This document shows, in pieces, positions 30,801 through 40,091 of a stretch of 64,000 bases of DNA. Position 1 is the stretch's first letter. The number at the start of each line of letters is the position of its first letter. The notes below the pieces were generated by a model. It saw only the letters and a list, made by a program, of their open reading frames with translations. It was not told where the DNA came from and made no database searches. The DNA is from Nannocystis sp. (GTDB taxonomy: Bacteria > Myxococcota_A > Polyangia > Nannocystales > Nannocystaceae), in assembly GCA_016712315.1 (NCBI GenBank), contig JADJRG010000022.1, positions 248,001-312,000 on the forward strand. Reading direction: 5' to 3'. A program made the translations under genes and the position numbers.

Positions 30801-33131
30801 TCAATCCACCTCGATGATCTCACTCTCCCCGAGCGCCTCCCGCAGCGCCGCCACCAGGCGCCCGCTGAGTCCGGTATGGCGCATCGCCGCGTCGCTCCGC
30901 CGCACCGCCTGAGCGATCGCCTTTGGGTCGCCCACCAGCAAGCACAATCGCTTCGCCCGCGTCACCGCCGTGTACAGCAAGTTCCGCCGGAGCATCACCC
31001 AGTGCTCTGTCAGCAGCGGGATGATCACCGCTGGGAACTCGCTCCCTTGGCTCTTGTGGATCGTCACCGCGTAAGCCAACTGGAGCGCCGCCAGTTGGTT
31101 GCGCTCGTACATCACCGTCACCCCATCGATCTCCACCAGCAGCCGCTCGCTCTTCGCCTCCACCCCGGTCACGCGCCCGATGTCCCCGTTAAACACCCCG
31201 CGGTCGTAGTCGTTGCGCGTCTGCATCACCCGGTCCCCCACCCTAAAGATCCGCGGAGGTCGACCTCCGCTCTCCAGCACCAGCTCGGGCTCTCCCTTGG
31301 TGAAATGCTCTTGTAGCGCCCGGTTGAACGCCTCCGTCCCTGCGCGGCCTTTGTGCATCGGGCACAGGATCTGCACGTCGCTGCGCGGGTCGAGCCCGTA
31401 CGCCCGCGGAGCGCGCTCCGTCATCGCCTTCACCACCAGCTCGTGGGCGCGCTCGGGCTCACGCGCGGTCACCACGAAGAACTGCCCGTCCCCGCTCGAG
31501 TCGCCTTCTAGGCGGGAGCCGCTCAGGATCGCGTGCGCGTTCACCACGATCGACGAGCCCTCAGCTTGCCTAAAGATCTGCGTGAGCCGCACCACCGGGA
31601 TCGGCGAGCTCTCCGCCGAGGCCGCGTGGATCAGGTCGCGCAGGACGTTCCCCGGCCCCACGGACGGGAGCTGATCCACATCACCGACCAGCAGCAGCCG
31701 GTGCTCGGTCGTCAGCGCCGAGAAGAGCGCGTCGGCCAGCGCGATGTCCAGCATCGACGCCTCATCGATCACCACGAGCCCCGGGGGCAGCGGGTTGCCC
31801 GCGTTGTAGGTGAACGCCCCGCCTTGTCCCTGGATCTCGAGCAATCGGTGGATCGTCTTCGCCTCCGCGCGGGTCGCCTCGGCCAGCCGCTTCGCCGCGC
31901 GCCCGGTCGGCGCCGCTAACAGCAGCTCGGCCTCGTGCGCCTGCGCCACCTCGATCACCTGTCGGATCACCGTGCTCTTCCCCGTACCTGGCCCGCCGGT
32001 CAGGATCGCCAGGCCATTGCGCGCGATCGCCCGCACCGCCGCGGCCTGCCCCGCGCTCAAGTGAGGCGGCAGCGTCCCCGGGTCCCAAGGAGCGCGCGCC
32101 GTGATCGCCAGCTCGATCAGTCGCCGAGCGACCCGCACCTCGGCCGCGTGCAAGTGCGCGGGAAAGCACAGCAGCGGCCCCTGCGGGAGCTGCTCGCCCA
32201 GCACGTCGCGCCCTTGAAGCAGCCGCTGCACCCCCTCCTCGATCCGCCCCCCGGGTAGCTCGAGCAGCCGCACGGCCTCCGCGATCAGCCGCTCCATCGG
32301 CAGCGCGCAGTGCCCCTCGCTCTCCGCTTGTTCGAGCACATACATCAGCCCCGCGTCGATCCGATCGTCGCTCTCCATATCCACGCCCAGCGCCCGCGCG
32401 ATCCGGTCCGCCGTCATGAACCCGATCCCTCGCACCTCACGCGCGAGCCGATACGGCCGTGATCGCAGCATCTCCGCCGCTCCGGCCGCGTAGCGGCGCA
32501 CCAGCGCCTCCGCGTGGAAGGTCGGCACCTCCAGCTCCACCAGCAGGTTCTCCACCTCGGCCACCGGCCCTGATCGCGCCTTGTGGTGCTCGATCACCCG
32601 CTCGAGCGTCTTCGGCCCGATCCCCTCCACCTCCAGCAACCGGCGCGGCTGCTTATCGAGGATCGACAGCGTGTCGACCCCGAAGCGTTTGACGATCTTC
32701 TCCGCCTTATCCTTGCCCAGCCCTGGATAGCGCTCGAGGCGCCGCTGGATCCCTGGCAGCGTCGTCGGCGCCTTCACGAGCAGCCGCGAGAACCCGAACT
32801 GTTTGCCGTGCACGGGGTGCATCACCCACGCGCCCGCCGCCGAGATCTGCGCCCCCTCCTCGGGCCCAGAGCAGCGCCCCACCCACGTCGCCGGCTCCAA
32901 CTCCCCTGGCATCGCCACCCGCAGCACCGTGTAGCGGCTCCGCGGGTCGTGGAAGGTCACCGTCAACACGCGCCCCTCCAGCCGCTCTTCATCGGCCTTC
33001 GCGTCCCGCGCCTCGACGTCCCCGACCATGGGAGCGCCAGCATGCGCCAGCGCCCTCGCCAGCGAAACCCCCGTCGCCCACGATCCTGGCGACCCACCCA
33101 ACAGCAGCTGCGCCGCCTCCCCCGAGCTCAC
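30801..33131 (-). CDS. recD2: RecD2-type 5'-3' DNA helicase
   Basis: The start is GTG at 33131, inside the stop of the upstream lipoprotein gene (GTGA overlap), with AGGAG seven bases before it; the frame continues upstream but overlaps that gene. The 776-residue protein matches RecD2/YrrC: N-terminal LEGRVLTVTFHDPRSRYTVLRV, helix-hairpin-helix repeats (VEGIGPKTLERV, VRGIGFMTADRI), Walker A GGPGTGKS with Lys385, DEASM (motif II), GDVDQLPSVGPG (III), RVMQTRNDYDRGVFNGD, and the C-terminal HKSQGSEFP plus TAVTRAK motifs. It is a superfamily 1B helicase acting in DNA repair without RecBC. An ATG at 33029 is a shorter alternative. Confidence 0.93.
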   Translation of the reverse strand: MSSGEAAQLLLGGSPGSWATGVSLARALAHAGAPMVGDVEARDAKADEERLEGRVLTVTFHDPRSRYTVLRVAMPGELEPATWVGRCSGPEEGAQISAAGAWVMHPVHGKQFGFSRLLVKAPTTLPGIQRRLERYPGLGKDKAEKIVKRFGVDTLSILDKQPRRLLEVEGIGPKTLERVIEHHKARSGPVAEVENLLVELEVPTFHAEALVRRYAAGAAEMLRSRPYRLAREVRGIGFMTADRIARALGVDMESDDRIDAGLMYVLEQAESEGHCALPMERLIAEAVRLLELPGGRIEEGVQRLLQGRDVLGEQLPQGPLLCFPAHLHAAEVRVARRLIELAITARAPWDPGTLPPHLSAGQAAAVRAIARNGLAILTGGPGTGKSTVIRQVIEVAQAHEAELLLAAPTGRAAKRLAEATRAEAKTIHRLLEIQGQGGAFTYNAGNPLPPGLVVIDEASMLDIALADALFSALTTEHRLLLVGDVDQLPSVGPGNVLRDLIHAASAESSPIPVVRLTQIFRQAEGSSIVVNAHAILSGSRLEGDSSGDGQFFVVTAREPERAHELVVKAMTERAPRAYGLDPRSDVQILCPMHKGRAGTEAFNRALQEHFTKGEPELVLESGGRPPRIFRVGDRVMQTRNDYDRGVFNGDIGRVTGVEAKSERLLVEIDGVTVMYERNQLAALQLAYAVTIHKSQGSEFPAVIIPLLTEHWVMLRRNLLYTAVTRAKRLCLLVGDPKAIAQAVRRSDAAMRHTGLSGRLVAALREALGESEIIEVD

Positions 33132-34873
33132 GGAGCCGCTCCTGGCGACGAGCTGCCCAGCGGATGCACCCGCCACGCCCCTGGGTGATCGCAGCCGCCT
33201 GTGTCCGCCAACACCACGCTCTGTCCGCCTAGGTCGCTCGTATCGAGCGTCGGCGAGAAGCTCGCCAGCAGCCGCGGCGGCGCCGCCTGAAACAGGCTCA
33301 GCGGCTCCCCTGCCGCGCGCAGCCCTGCGTCCCCGATCGACGTCGCCAAGCGGATCACCACCGCGTCCGCCGGCGGATCGGGATCCTTCAGATCCCCGAA
33401 CGAATAGCCCGCGCCGACGATCACCGTCCGTTGCCCTGGCCCGCTCAGGAACGCCGGGATCGCGTCGCCGACCTTCGAGCCCTCCGCCAGCCGCTCGGCC
33501 ACCTCCTCCCACGGCAAATCCGCCAGCAGCAGCCCCTCCAGCGCCACCAGCGACCCCTCTCTGCGCAGGTCCAGCACCTCCACGAATTCCTGCGCCGGCT
33601 CCGCCCCCAGCGGGTTCGCTAGCACCTCCGCGATCGCCAGCGGCGGCAGCTCGCCCGCGCTCCCCTCGATCACCCTCACCAGCGACGTCATCACCCGATT
33701 GCCCGCCCGGTCCTCAAGGCTGACCGCGACCTCGATCGCCTCCTCCTCACCAGCCGACAGCGGCAGCCGCAGCGCCCCCACGAGCGCCCCCGCGCCCGTC
33801 ACCTCCACCGCCAACTCGTCGGCGATCGCCGCCCGCAGCGTCACCGTCTCCTCGCTCGACGCGCCGACCTGCAAGCACGGGCCCCGCTGCGCCGCCCAGA
33901 TCGTCTCCTTCGCCGGCGCCTCGAGATCCGCCCCCTCTCCGCTCACGAACCATTCGCTCGCCCCAGGCGGCGCAGCAGCGCGCCCCCACCGATCCACCAG
34001 ATCCCCCCCGCCGATCCGATAACGTGTCCTCGGGGACAGCTCTTCGGCGAGCCGCCAGCGCACGCACATACCCGGCGCCCAGCCCGGGCACGGCGACGGC
34101 TCCGCCAGCGCGATCGATCCCCCGTCCTCTCCCTCGAGCGACAGGCGCGACCCCGCCAGCGATCCGAGCGCGATCGGCCGCGCGAAGCGAGTCACCACCG
34201 CGGCGATGTTCGTCGGCGCCAGCTCCCCCGGCGCCGGCTCCACCAGCCGCGCCTCTGGCCCCGACGATCCCTCGTGTGCGGTCACCAGATCCACCCGCCA
34301 ACGCCCCTGCGCCCCCTCATCGTCGCTGAGAGGCGCGCCCCCCAGATCCTGGACCCCCGCCCCGATCACCAACGAGTACCGCCAATACGGCCGCAGCGCC
34401 CGGAGCGGCTGGATCCACAGCATCGGCCCCCGCAGCGTCAGCTCGAGCGCCTCGACCGGCGCGAATTCGCCGCGATCGATCGCCTTCAGATCGCCCTCTG
34501 TGAGCGGATCAATCATACAGCGGCCGCGCTCACACGACCCACGCGCGCAGCTCGGCGTCCACGCGCACGATCCGACCTCCTCCCAAGGCACCAGCACCAC
34601 CCGCCCTGCTAGTACCGTCGCCGGATCCAGCGCCTCGGACAGCTCCACGAAGATCTTCTCGCGCACCGGCACCTCGATCGCCCGCGGTCCTCGCACCGAA
34701 GCCCGAACCACCCGAGGCCCCTCGAGATCCACCGACCACGGCGGCTCCATACAGCCGCCGATCCAGCCGAGCACGATCAACGCGCCGATCCACACGATCA
34801 ACGCGAAGCCTACCGAAGAGCCAGAACGTTCCCGCGGGCGCGATCCCATCACCCGCCGAAGCTCGGCCCTCAC
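33128..34873 (-). CDS. large lipoprotein with Ig-like and lamin-tail-like domains
   Basis: This is a 581-residue lipoprotein. A hydrophobic leader ends LGWIGGC; the start could be GTG (34873) or ATG (34849). After the Cys, residues ~50-260 resemble bacterial Ig-like (Big_5) domains, seen in EKIFVELSEALDPATVLAGRV and AAVVTRFARPIALGSL, with extra cysteine pairs (CAWTPSCARGSCERGRC). The C-terminal ~170 residues start LAIAEVLANPLGAEPAQEFVEV, the pattern of lamin-tail (LTD) domains common on bacterial surface proteins. It is probably surface-displayed. It is translationally coupled to recD2, an odd partner, so the coupling may be incidental. Confidence 0.78.
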   Translation of the reverse strand: MRAELRRVMGSRPRERSGSSVGFALIVWIGALIVLGWIGGCMEPPWSVDLEGPRVVRASVRGPRAIEVPVREKIFVELSEALDPATVLAGRVVLVPWEEVGSCAWTPSCARGSCERGRCMIDPLTEGDLKAIDRGEFAPVEALELTLRGPMLWIQPLRALRPYWRYSLVIGAGVQDLGGAPLSDDEGAQGRWRVDLVTAHEGSSGPEARLVEPAPGELAPTNIAAVVTRFARPIALGSLAGSRLSLEGEDGGSIALAEPSPCPGWAPGMCVRWRLAEELSPRTRYRIGGGDLVDRWGRAAAPPGASEWFVSGEGADLEAPAKETIWAAQRGPCLQVGASSEETVTLRAAIADELAVEVTGAGALVGALRLPLSAGEEEAIEVAVSLEDRAGNRVMTSLVRVIEGSAGELPPLAIAEVLANPLGAEPAQEFVEVLDLRREGSLVALEGLLLADLPWEEVAERLAEGSKVGDAIPAFLSGPGQRTVIVGAGYSFGDLKDPDPPADAVVIRLATSIGDAGLRAAGEPLSLFQAAPPRLLASFSPTLDTSDLGGQSVVLADTGGCDHPGAWRVHPLGSSSPGAAP

Positions 34874-34921
34874 GCCGCCTCGTTGCGCCGCGCCGCCCGC
34901 CCTGTGCCCCAGATCACCTCC

Positions 34922-35794
34922 TCAACGCAGGCCGCTCGCTGAGGGCGACCACAGCGCCCCCGCGAACGAGCGCCCCATATCGCGGTACCGATGCGCCCGC
35001 CAGAAGTCGCGCGGATCCTCCGCGAGATCGAGGAAGCGCGCCCCCTCCGCCTCCTCGATCTTGAACGAGCTGGTCGCCGATCGCCCCTCGAGCATGAAGT
35101 GGATCGTCAAGTGATCGCCGCGCCGCCGATAGGTCAACGCCTCCGTCGTCCACTCGTCGTAGTCCCCGCGATGAAACCAACCGACCCCGCGCCCATCGAT
35201 CGTCTGCGCCTGGAGCTGATAGATCGCGAAATCGATCCCGCCGCCCGCCAAGCGCCGCTCGTCGCCCCACAGCCGGTCGCCGAGGCCCACCTGTCCTGCC
35301 CTGTCCTCACGCTCTCCTGCCGCCGCGCCCACCGGATCACGGAAGTAGCGGGCCCCCGGCTCCCGAGGATCCGCGTCGAGCGTCAACCACTCGCGCCCTG
35401 CCACCTCAGGATCCGCCGCGAGCGAGAACGACAGCCGGTGCTCCTCGCCGGTCCGGCGAAAGCGCAGACGCACCGCCCCGCCCTCCACCGCGTAGTCGAA
35501 CGAGTGCGTGTTCGTCAGCCCCACCTTGCCGTAGCGATAGAGCCCGTGGCCGTCGCCGTGGAAGTAATAAAAACGCACCCGATCCTCCTCCCCGTCCGCG
35601 GCCCAACGCTGCCAGATCCCGCGCAAGGGATCGCTCGTGACCGCCTCGTCGCCCGCCCTGCCCGCGCGCCGCGCCACTTGCGCGTTATCGCGCTCACCCA
35701 TCATCTCTATCAACGCGCCGACCTGCCAGATCCCCACCGGGAGCGCCAAGTTGGAGAGCGCGAGCGCCATCAGCCACCGCCGAGATCGAGTCAT
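34922..35794 (-). CDS. unknown membrane-anchored protein with duplicated beta-rich modules
   Basis: I choose the ATG at 35794, which starts MTRSRRWLMALALSNLALPV, an N-terminal signal anchor; the longer frame to 36013 overlaps the divergent Maf gene and is rejected. The 290-residue product is rich in Tyr, Phe and Arg. Two segments (LRGIWQRW...FYYFHGDGHGLYRYGK and EALTYRRRGDHLTIHFMLEG) look like beta-barrel or lipocalin-like modules of the kind that often start with GxW and alternate charged strands. I do not recognise a family. It may be cotranscribed with the lipoprotein gene downstream (48-base gap). Confidence 0.6.
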   Translation of the reverse strand: MTRSRRWLMALALSNLALPVGIWQVGALIEMMGERDNAQVARRAGRAGDEAVTSDPLRGIWQRWAADGEEDRVRFYYFHGDGHGLYRYGKVGLTNTHSFDYAVEGGAVRLRFRRTGEEHRLSFSLAADPEVAGREWLTLDADPREPGARYFRDPVGAAAGEREDRAGQVGLGDRLWGDERRLAGGGIDFAIYQLQAQTIDGRGVGWFHRGDYDEWTTEALTYRRRGDHLTIHFMLEGRSATSSFKIEEAEGARFLDLAEDPRDFWRAHRYRDMGRSFAGALWSPSASGLR

Positions 35795-35893
35795 GACCAA
35801 CCATACCAGCCGCCGGCGCGCCGACGCGACCGCCGACGCGCCGCCCACCGCGCCCTTGCCAAGCGCGCCCCGCTCGGCCAAGCCTTGCAGCCG

Positions 35894-36469
35894 ATGCCTC
35901 GCCTCGTCCTCGCCTCGGCCTCGCCGCGCCGCGCCGAGCTCCTCCGCTCCGCGGGCCTCGAATTCTCCGTCGAGCCCGTCGACTGTGACGAGCGCTGGAT
36001 CCCAGGCGAGCACCCTGTCGCCTACGCCGAGCGCCTCGCCCGCGCCAAGGCCGAGCTCGCCCGCGCCGCCGACGCGATCATCCTCGCCGCCGACACCACC
36101 GTCTGGATCGCTCCCGACGCCCCGCCCCTCGGTAAACCATCCGATCGCCGCGAGGCCGCCCGCGCCCTCCGAGCCTTAAGCGCCGCCTCCCCTCACCGCG
36201 TCACCAGCGCCTTCGCGATCCTCGATCGCCGCCGCCCTACCGCCGCCATCCACGTCGCCCACAGCACCACAGAAGTGTGGATGCGCCCCCTCAGCGAGCG
36301 CGATCTCGAGGCCTTCCTCGACACCGACGAGTGGCGCGACAAGGCCGGCGGTTATGGCATCCAGGGCCGCGCCGCCGCCTTTGTCCGCCGGATCGCCGGC
36401 TCCTACACCGCCGTCGTCGGTCTCCCCCTCGCCGAGCTCCTGGAGGCCCTCCACGGGCTCGAACCATGA
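35894..36469 (+). CDS. maf: Maf-family nucleoside triphosphate pyrophosphatase
   Basis: The 191-residue protein starts LVLASASPRRAELLRSAGL, the diagnostic Maf N-terminus, followed by ERLARAKA, ILAADTTVW, GKPSDRREAARALRALS, and the C-terminal KAGGYGIQGRAAAFV segment. Maf proteins hydrolyse non-canonical or modified NTPs (dTTP/UTP or m7GTP). The TTVW and GYGIQG forms do not decide between the subfamilies. The stop overlaps the next start by four bases. Confidence 0.93.
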   Translation: MPRLVLASASPRRAELLRSAGLEFSVEPVDCDERWIPGEHPVAYAERLARAKAELARAADAIILAADTTVWIAPDAPPLGKPSDRREAARALRALSAASPHRVTSAFAILDRRRPTAAIHVAHSTTEVWMRPLSERDLEAFLDTDEWRDKAGGYGIQGRAAAFVRRIAGSYTAVVGLPLAELLEALHGLEP

Positions 36470-37161
36470 CCCAAGCGCCCGACATCGCCGCCAACCTCGA
36501 TCGCGTCCGCGAGCGGATCGCCGCCGCCGTCGCCCGACGAGGCCCTGGCCCTGCCCCCCTCTTGATCGGCGTCAGCAAGCTCCAGCCGCTCCCCGCCCTC
36601 CAGCGAGCGCTCGCCGCCGGCCTGAACGACCTCGGCGAGAACTACGCCCAAGAGCTGCGCGACAAGATCACCGCGCTCGGCCACGATCCCCCGCGCTGGC
36701 ACTTCATCGGCGCCCTCCAGACCAACAAGATCAAGTACATCGTCGGCCGCGCGCTCATCCACACCGTCGATCGCCAAGATCTGCTCGCCCCCATCGCCGC
36801 CCGCGCCGGCCAAGGCGGGCTCATCCAAGATCTCCTCATCGAGGTCAACCTCGGCGACGAGGCCCAAAAGGCCGGGATCCACGAAGTCGACCTCCCCGCC
36901 CTGCTCGACCTCATCGCCGCCTACCCCTCGCTCCGCTGTCGCGGCCTCATGCTCATCCCGCCCGAGGGCGAGCCCGCCCAGACCCGCCGCTACTTCGCGC
37001 GCCTGCGTCGCCTCCGCGATCGCCTCGCTGCAGACCCCCGCCCCGGCGTCGCCCTCGATCACCTCTCCATGGGTATGAGCGCCGACTACGAGATCGCGAT
37101 CGAAGAGGGCGCCACCATGGTCCGCGTCGGCGCCGCGATCTTCGGCGCGCGCCCGCGCTGA
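36466..37161 (+). CDS. YggS/PLPBP family pyridoxal phosphate homeostasis protein
   Basis: The 231-residue protein matches the alanine-racemase-fold PLP-binding family: LLIGVSKLQPLPALQRAL with the PLP lysine near residue 34, GENYAQELRDK, WHFIGALQTNKIKYI, HTVDR, and at the end LSMGMSADYEIAIEEGATMVRVGAAIFG. It carries PLP without known catalysis and influences vitamin B6 and amino-acid balance. Start ATG overlaps the Maf stop (ATGA). This is a common bacterial neighbour pair. Confidence 0.94.
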   Translation: MTQAPDIAANLDRVRERIAAAVARRGPGPAPLLIGVSKLQPLPALQRALAAGLNDLGENYAQELRDKITALGHDPPRWHFIGALQTNKIKYIVGRALIHTVDRQDLLAPIAARAGQGGLIQDLLIEVNLGDEAQKAGIHEVDLPALLDLIAAYPSLRCRGLMLIPPEGEPAQTRRYFARLRRLRDRLAADPRPGVALDHLSMGMSADYEIAIEEGATMVRVGAAIFGARPR

Positions 37162-37225
37162 GCCCCCCGCGCATCCCTATCAGCGCCCATTGCCGCCGCC
37201 GCGGCGCGGTGCTACGAGCGGATCC

Positions 37226-38530
37226 GTGAGCAGACTCCGGCCCGTGTTCGCCCCGCGTACACCCGTGGACGCCGAGCCCCTCACGATCTACTTCGACGGC
37301 GACCCGCTCCCTGCCCGCCCTGGTGACACCGTCAGCGCCGCCCTGCTCCGCGCCGGCCACCTCGCCACCACCCGCAGCCCCAAGTACAGGCGCCCGCGCG
37401 GCCCGTATTGCCTGATCGGCGAGTGCGGCACCTGCCAGCTCCGAATCGCCGGTCAGCCCAACCTCCGCGCCTGCCTCACCGTCGTCCAAGAGGGCCTCGT
37501 CGTCGAGTCGCAGAACGCCTGGGGGCCCGCTGGCCTCGATCCGACCCGCCTCGTCGATCACCTCTTCCGCCGCGGCTTCGATCACCACCACTTCTTGGTC
37601 CGGCCGCGCCTCGCCAACGTCGCCATGCAGGCGATCGCCCGCACCATGACCGGCTTCGGCGTCCTCCCCGAGCTGCCGCGCCCAGGCGCTCCTCCACCCG
37701 AGCTCCACGAGCATGTCCCAACAGTCCTGGTCCTCGGGGCAGGTCCTGCTGGTCGCGCCCTCACCGGCGCCCTCGAGGCCGCCGGCGTCGACGTGCTCGC
37801 CCTCGACCGCCGCGATCGCCTCGGCCTCAGCCGCTGGCACCCCGCCCCGCTGCCCCAGCGCCTGCTCGTCGACACTGGCGCCTTCGGCGTCTACGCCCCC
37901 GAGCGCCTGATCGCCGCCGCCTCACCCCCGCTCGCAGGAGGCTCGCCCCGCCTCCACCTGGTCCGCCCGAAGCACATCGTCTTCGCCACCGGCGCCCGCG
38001 AAGGCATGATCCCCCTGCTCAACAACGATCTCCCCGGCGTGCTCGCCGCCCGCGGGCTGGCTCACCTCCTCGAGCGCACCGACAGCCAGCTCACCGCCCC
38101 TTGCGTGCTCCTCGGCGACGGCGAGGAGGCGGAGGCCCTCGCCGCCCAGCTCGGCGTCCATCGCTACGCCCCCGCCGACGTCGAGAGGATCCTCGGCCGG
38201 GATCATGTCGAGGGCATCGTCGTCGCTGGCCGCACGATCCCCTGCGGCGTCATCCTGCTCGCGCCCACCCGCGCCCCGATCAGCGAGCTCGCCGCCCAAG
38301 CAGGCGCCCAGCTCCGCTTCGACGGCGCCGGCTTCGCCGTCCTCACCGACCCCGACGGCCGCGCCCTCCTGGCGCCGAGACCGCCTGACGCCGACGACGA
38401 TCCCGCCGAGCCGCCGTGGCAGATCTGGGCTTGTGGACATGTCCGTAACACCAGCGTCGATCCCACCGCTGACGGCCTCGCCGTCGCGGCCGCGCTGCTC
38501 GCGGAGCTCGCCGCCTCGGAGCCCTCATGA
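37226..38530 (+). CDS. 2Fe-2S ferredoxin-FAD/NAD oxidoreductase fusion (HcnA-HcnB/SoxA-like)
   Basis: I choose the GTG at 37226. Of 434 residues, ~1-95 form a small ferredoxin domain (FDGDPLPARPGDTVSAALL, then IGECGTCQLRI and ACLT), as in HcnA or the N-terminus of sarcosine oxidase alpha. From ~165 onward a disulphide-reductase-type FAD fold begins with VLVLGAGPAGRALTGALEA, followed by FATGAREGMIPLLNNDLPGV and GDGEEAEALAAQL. The C-terminal FAD region has WACGHVRNTSVDPTADG. The domain order matches HcnA fused to HcnB, but the BFD-like cluster domain is a separate gene directly downstream. It probably dehydrogenates an amino acid, opine or sarcosine-like compound; the substrate is unknown. Confidence 0.82.
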   Translation: MSRLRPVFAPRTPVDAEPLTIYFDGDPLPARPGDTVSAALLRAGHLATTRSPKYRRPRGPYCLIGECGTCQLRIAGQPNLRACLTVVQEGLVVESQNAWGPAGLDPTRLVDHLFRRGFDHHHFLVRPRLANVAMQAIARTMTGFGVLPELPRPGAPPPELHEHVPTVLVLGAGPAGRALTGALEAAGVDVLALDRRDRLGLSRWHPAPLPQRLLVDTGAFGVYAPERLIAAASPPLAGGSPRLHLVRPKHIVFATGAREGMIPLLNNDLPGVLAARGLAHLLERTDSQLTAPCVLLGDGEEAEALAAQLGVHRYAPADVERILGRDHVEGIVVAGRTIPCGVILLAPTRAPISELAAQAGAQLRFDGAGFAVLTDPDGRALLAPRPPDADDDPAEPPWQIWACGHVRNTSVDPTADGLAVAAALLAELAASEPS

Positions 38531-38847
38531 CCGCCCGCGCCTTCCTCTGCCGCTGCGAGGACGTCACCCTCGGCGAGATCGATCGAGCCATCGACCGCGG
38601 CCTCACCACCATCGAAGAGATCAAGCGCTACACCGGCCTCGGCACCGGCCCATGTCAGGGCAAGGAGTGCACCGGCGCGCTCGCCCGCCTGCTCGTCGAT
38701 CGCGGCCTCGCCCGCGCCGACGCGCTCCAGCCCTTCACCGCGCGGCCGCCCGCCGAGCCGATCACCCTCGGCCTGCTCGCCGCCGCCCGCGCCCCCTTCT
38801 TCGCCGCGAGGCCCGAAGAAGATCCTGACCCAAAGGACACCCCGTGA
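38527..38847 (+). CDS. small BFD-like [2Fe-2S] protein
   Basis: This is a 106-residue protein overlapping the previous gene by ATGA and the next by GTGA. It has four cysteines, CRC near residue 8 and CQGKEC near residue 43, the layout of the bacterioferritin-associated ferredoxin-like domain that ends HcnB/OoxA/SoxA proteins. TLGEIDRAIDRGLTTIEEIKRYTGLGTG is the standard helix-turn region. The tail is Pro/Arg/Asp-rich. Its tight coupling to both flavoproteins indicates it is the electron-relay subunit of a three-component oxidase or dehydrogenase. Confidence 0.88.
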   Translation: MTARAFLCRCEDVTLGEIDRAIDRGLTTIEEIKRYTGLGTGPCQGKECTGALARLLVDRGLARADALQPFTARPPAEPITLGLLAAARAPFFAARPEEDPDPKDTP

Positions 38848-40040
38848 GCGCCGCCCTCGGCTCCGCCGCCCTCGCCTTGCCCGCCGAGCTCGACCTCGCG
38901 GTGATCGGCGGCGGCGTCATGGGCCTCGCCACCGCCTACAACCTCGCCCTGCTCGCGCCCGCCCTCAAGATCGCCGTCATCGAGCGCTCCTACCTCGTCA
39001 GCGGCGCCTCGGGGCGCAACGGCGGCGGCCTACGCATGCAGTGGGGCGACCGCGGCAACGTCGCGTTGATGATCGAGAGCATCGGACTCTGCAAGCGGCT
39101 CGCCCAGGAGCTCGGGATCAACCTCTGGTTCCGCCAAGGCGGCTACCTCTTCCTCGCCCGCAGCGCCGCCGCCGAGGCGCGCCTCCACCGCAACGCCGAG
39201 CTCCACCGCGAGGTCGGCGCCCCCACCCGCCTGCTCACCCCAGCCGACGCCCTCACCATCGCCCCGCACCTCTGCGCGGAGCACCTGCGCCTCGCCTCCT
39301 TCAACCCTGAAGACGGGGTCGTCTTCCCGTGGCCCTTCGTCTGGGGCTACGCCGCTAAGGCGGTCGAGCGCGGCGTCCTCCTGCGCACCCACACGGAGGT
39401 CCAAGGGGTCAGCCCCGCGGGTGACGGCTACCGCCTCGATCTCAGCAGCGGCGAGCAGATCCGCGCCGCGCGGGTGCTCAACGCGACAGGCGCGTGGAGC
39501 GGTCACCTCAACCGTCACCTCGGCATCGATCTCCCCAACCACCCGCATCGCCACGAGATCTTCTCCTCCGAGCCCCTCCGTCCTTTCCTTGATCCCCTCG
39601 TCGTCGATCTCGACAGCGGCCTCTACTTCTCCCAAAGCACCCGCGGCGAGCTCGTCACCGGCATCTCTTTGCCGGAGCTCGTGGGGTATCGAGACGACAC
39701 CCTCAAGCAGCACTCGACCCTCCGCTTCCTCACGACCATCGCCGCGACCCTCACCGCCCTGATGCCGATCACCGCCGGTCTCAAGGTCCTGCGCCAGTGG
39801 GCGGGCCCGTACGACGTATCTCCCGATGGGGACGCGATCGTCGGGCCGAGCCCAGGCCACCCAAATTTCTGGCAGATCTGCGGCTTCACAGGCCACGGCT
39901 TCATGATGGCGCCGGCCGCCGCGCGCCTGGTCGCGCGCTGGCTCGCGCGAGGAGAGGGCCACCCGATGTTGACACGGTGGGATCCGTCGCGATTCCTCAG
40001 CGGCGCAGCCGCCCGTCGTGAAGACATGATCATCGGCTGA
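38844..40040 (+). CDS. FAD-dependent amino-acid/opine oxidase subunit (DAO family, HcnC/SoxB-like)
   Basis: The 398-residue flavoprotein starts at GTG (overlap GTGA). The FAD-binding Rossmann motif is LAVIGGGVMGLATAYNLALL (~residue 15), followed by SYLVSGASGRNGGGLRMQWGD, typical of sarcosine-oxidase-beta and HcnC proteins, and the C-terminal FAD motif WQICGFTGHGFMMAPAAARLVARWL. Its length matches the beta/C subunits. With the two upstream genes it forms a complete HcnABC- or opine-dehydrogenase-like complex in one operon, in the order ferredoxin-FAD, BFD, DAO. Hydrogen cyanide synthesis from glycine is one possibility; an amine or imino-acid oxidase is another, and I cannot choose. Confidence 0.85.
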   Translation: MSAALGSAALALPAELDLAVIGGGVMGLATAYNLALLAPALKIAVIERSYLVSGASGRNGGGLRMQWGDRGNVALMIESIGLCKRLAQELGINLWFRQGGYLFLARSAAAEARLHRNAELHREVGAPTRLLTPADALTIAPHLCAEHLRLASFNPEDGVVFPWPFVWGYAAKAVERGVLLRTHTEVQGVSPAGDGYRLDLSSGEQIRAARVLNATGAWSGHLNRHLGIDLPNHPHRHEIFSSEPLRPFLDPLVVDLDSGLYFSQSTRGELVTGISLPELVGYRDDTLKQHSTLRFLTTIAATLTALMPITAGLKVLRQWAGPYDVSPDGDAIVGPSPGHPNFWQICGFTGHGFMMAPAAARLVARWLARGEGHPMLTRWDPSRFLSGAAARREDMIIG

Positions 40041-40091
40041 GCCGCGCTAAGCCGCACCTCGCGTCGCGCTGAAATGGGCGAAATCCGCCGC

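Noticed and set aside
33131..33512. Longer N-terminus for RecD2
   Set aside because: It would overlap the upstream lipoprotein gene by ~380 bases and is Gly/Arg-rich; the GTG at 33131 has a good ribosome-binding site and known family start follows soon after.
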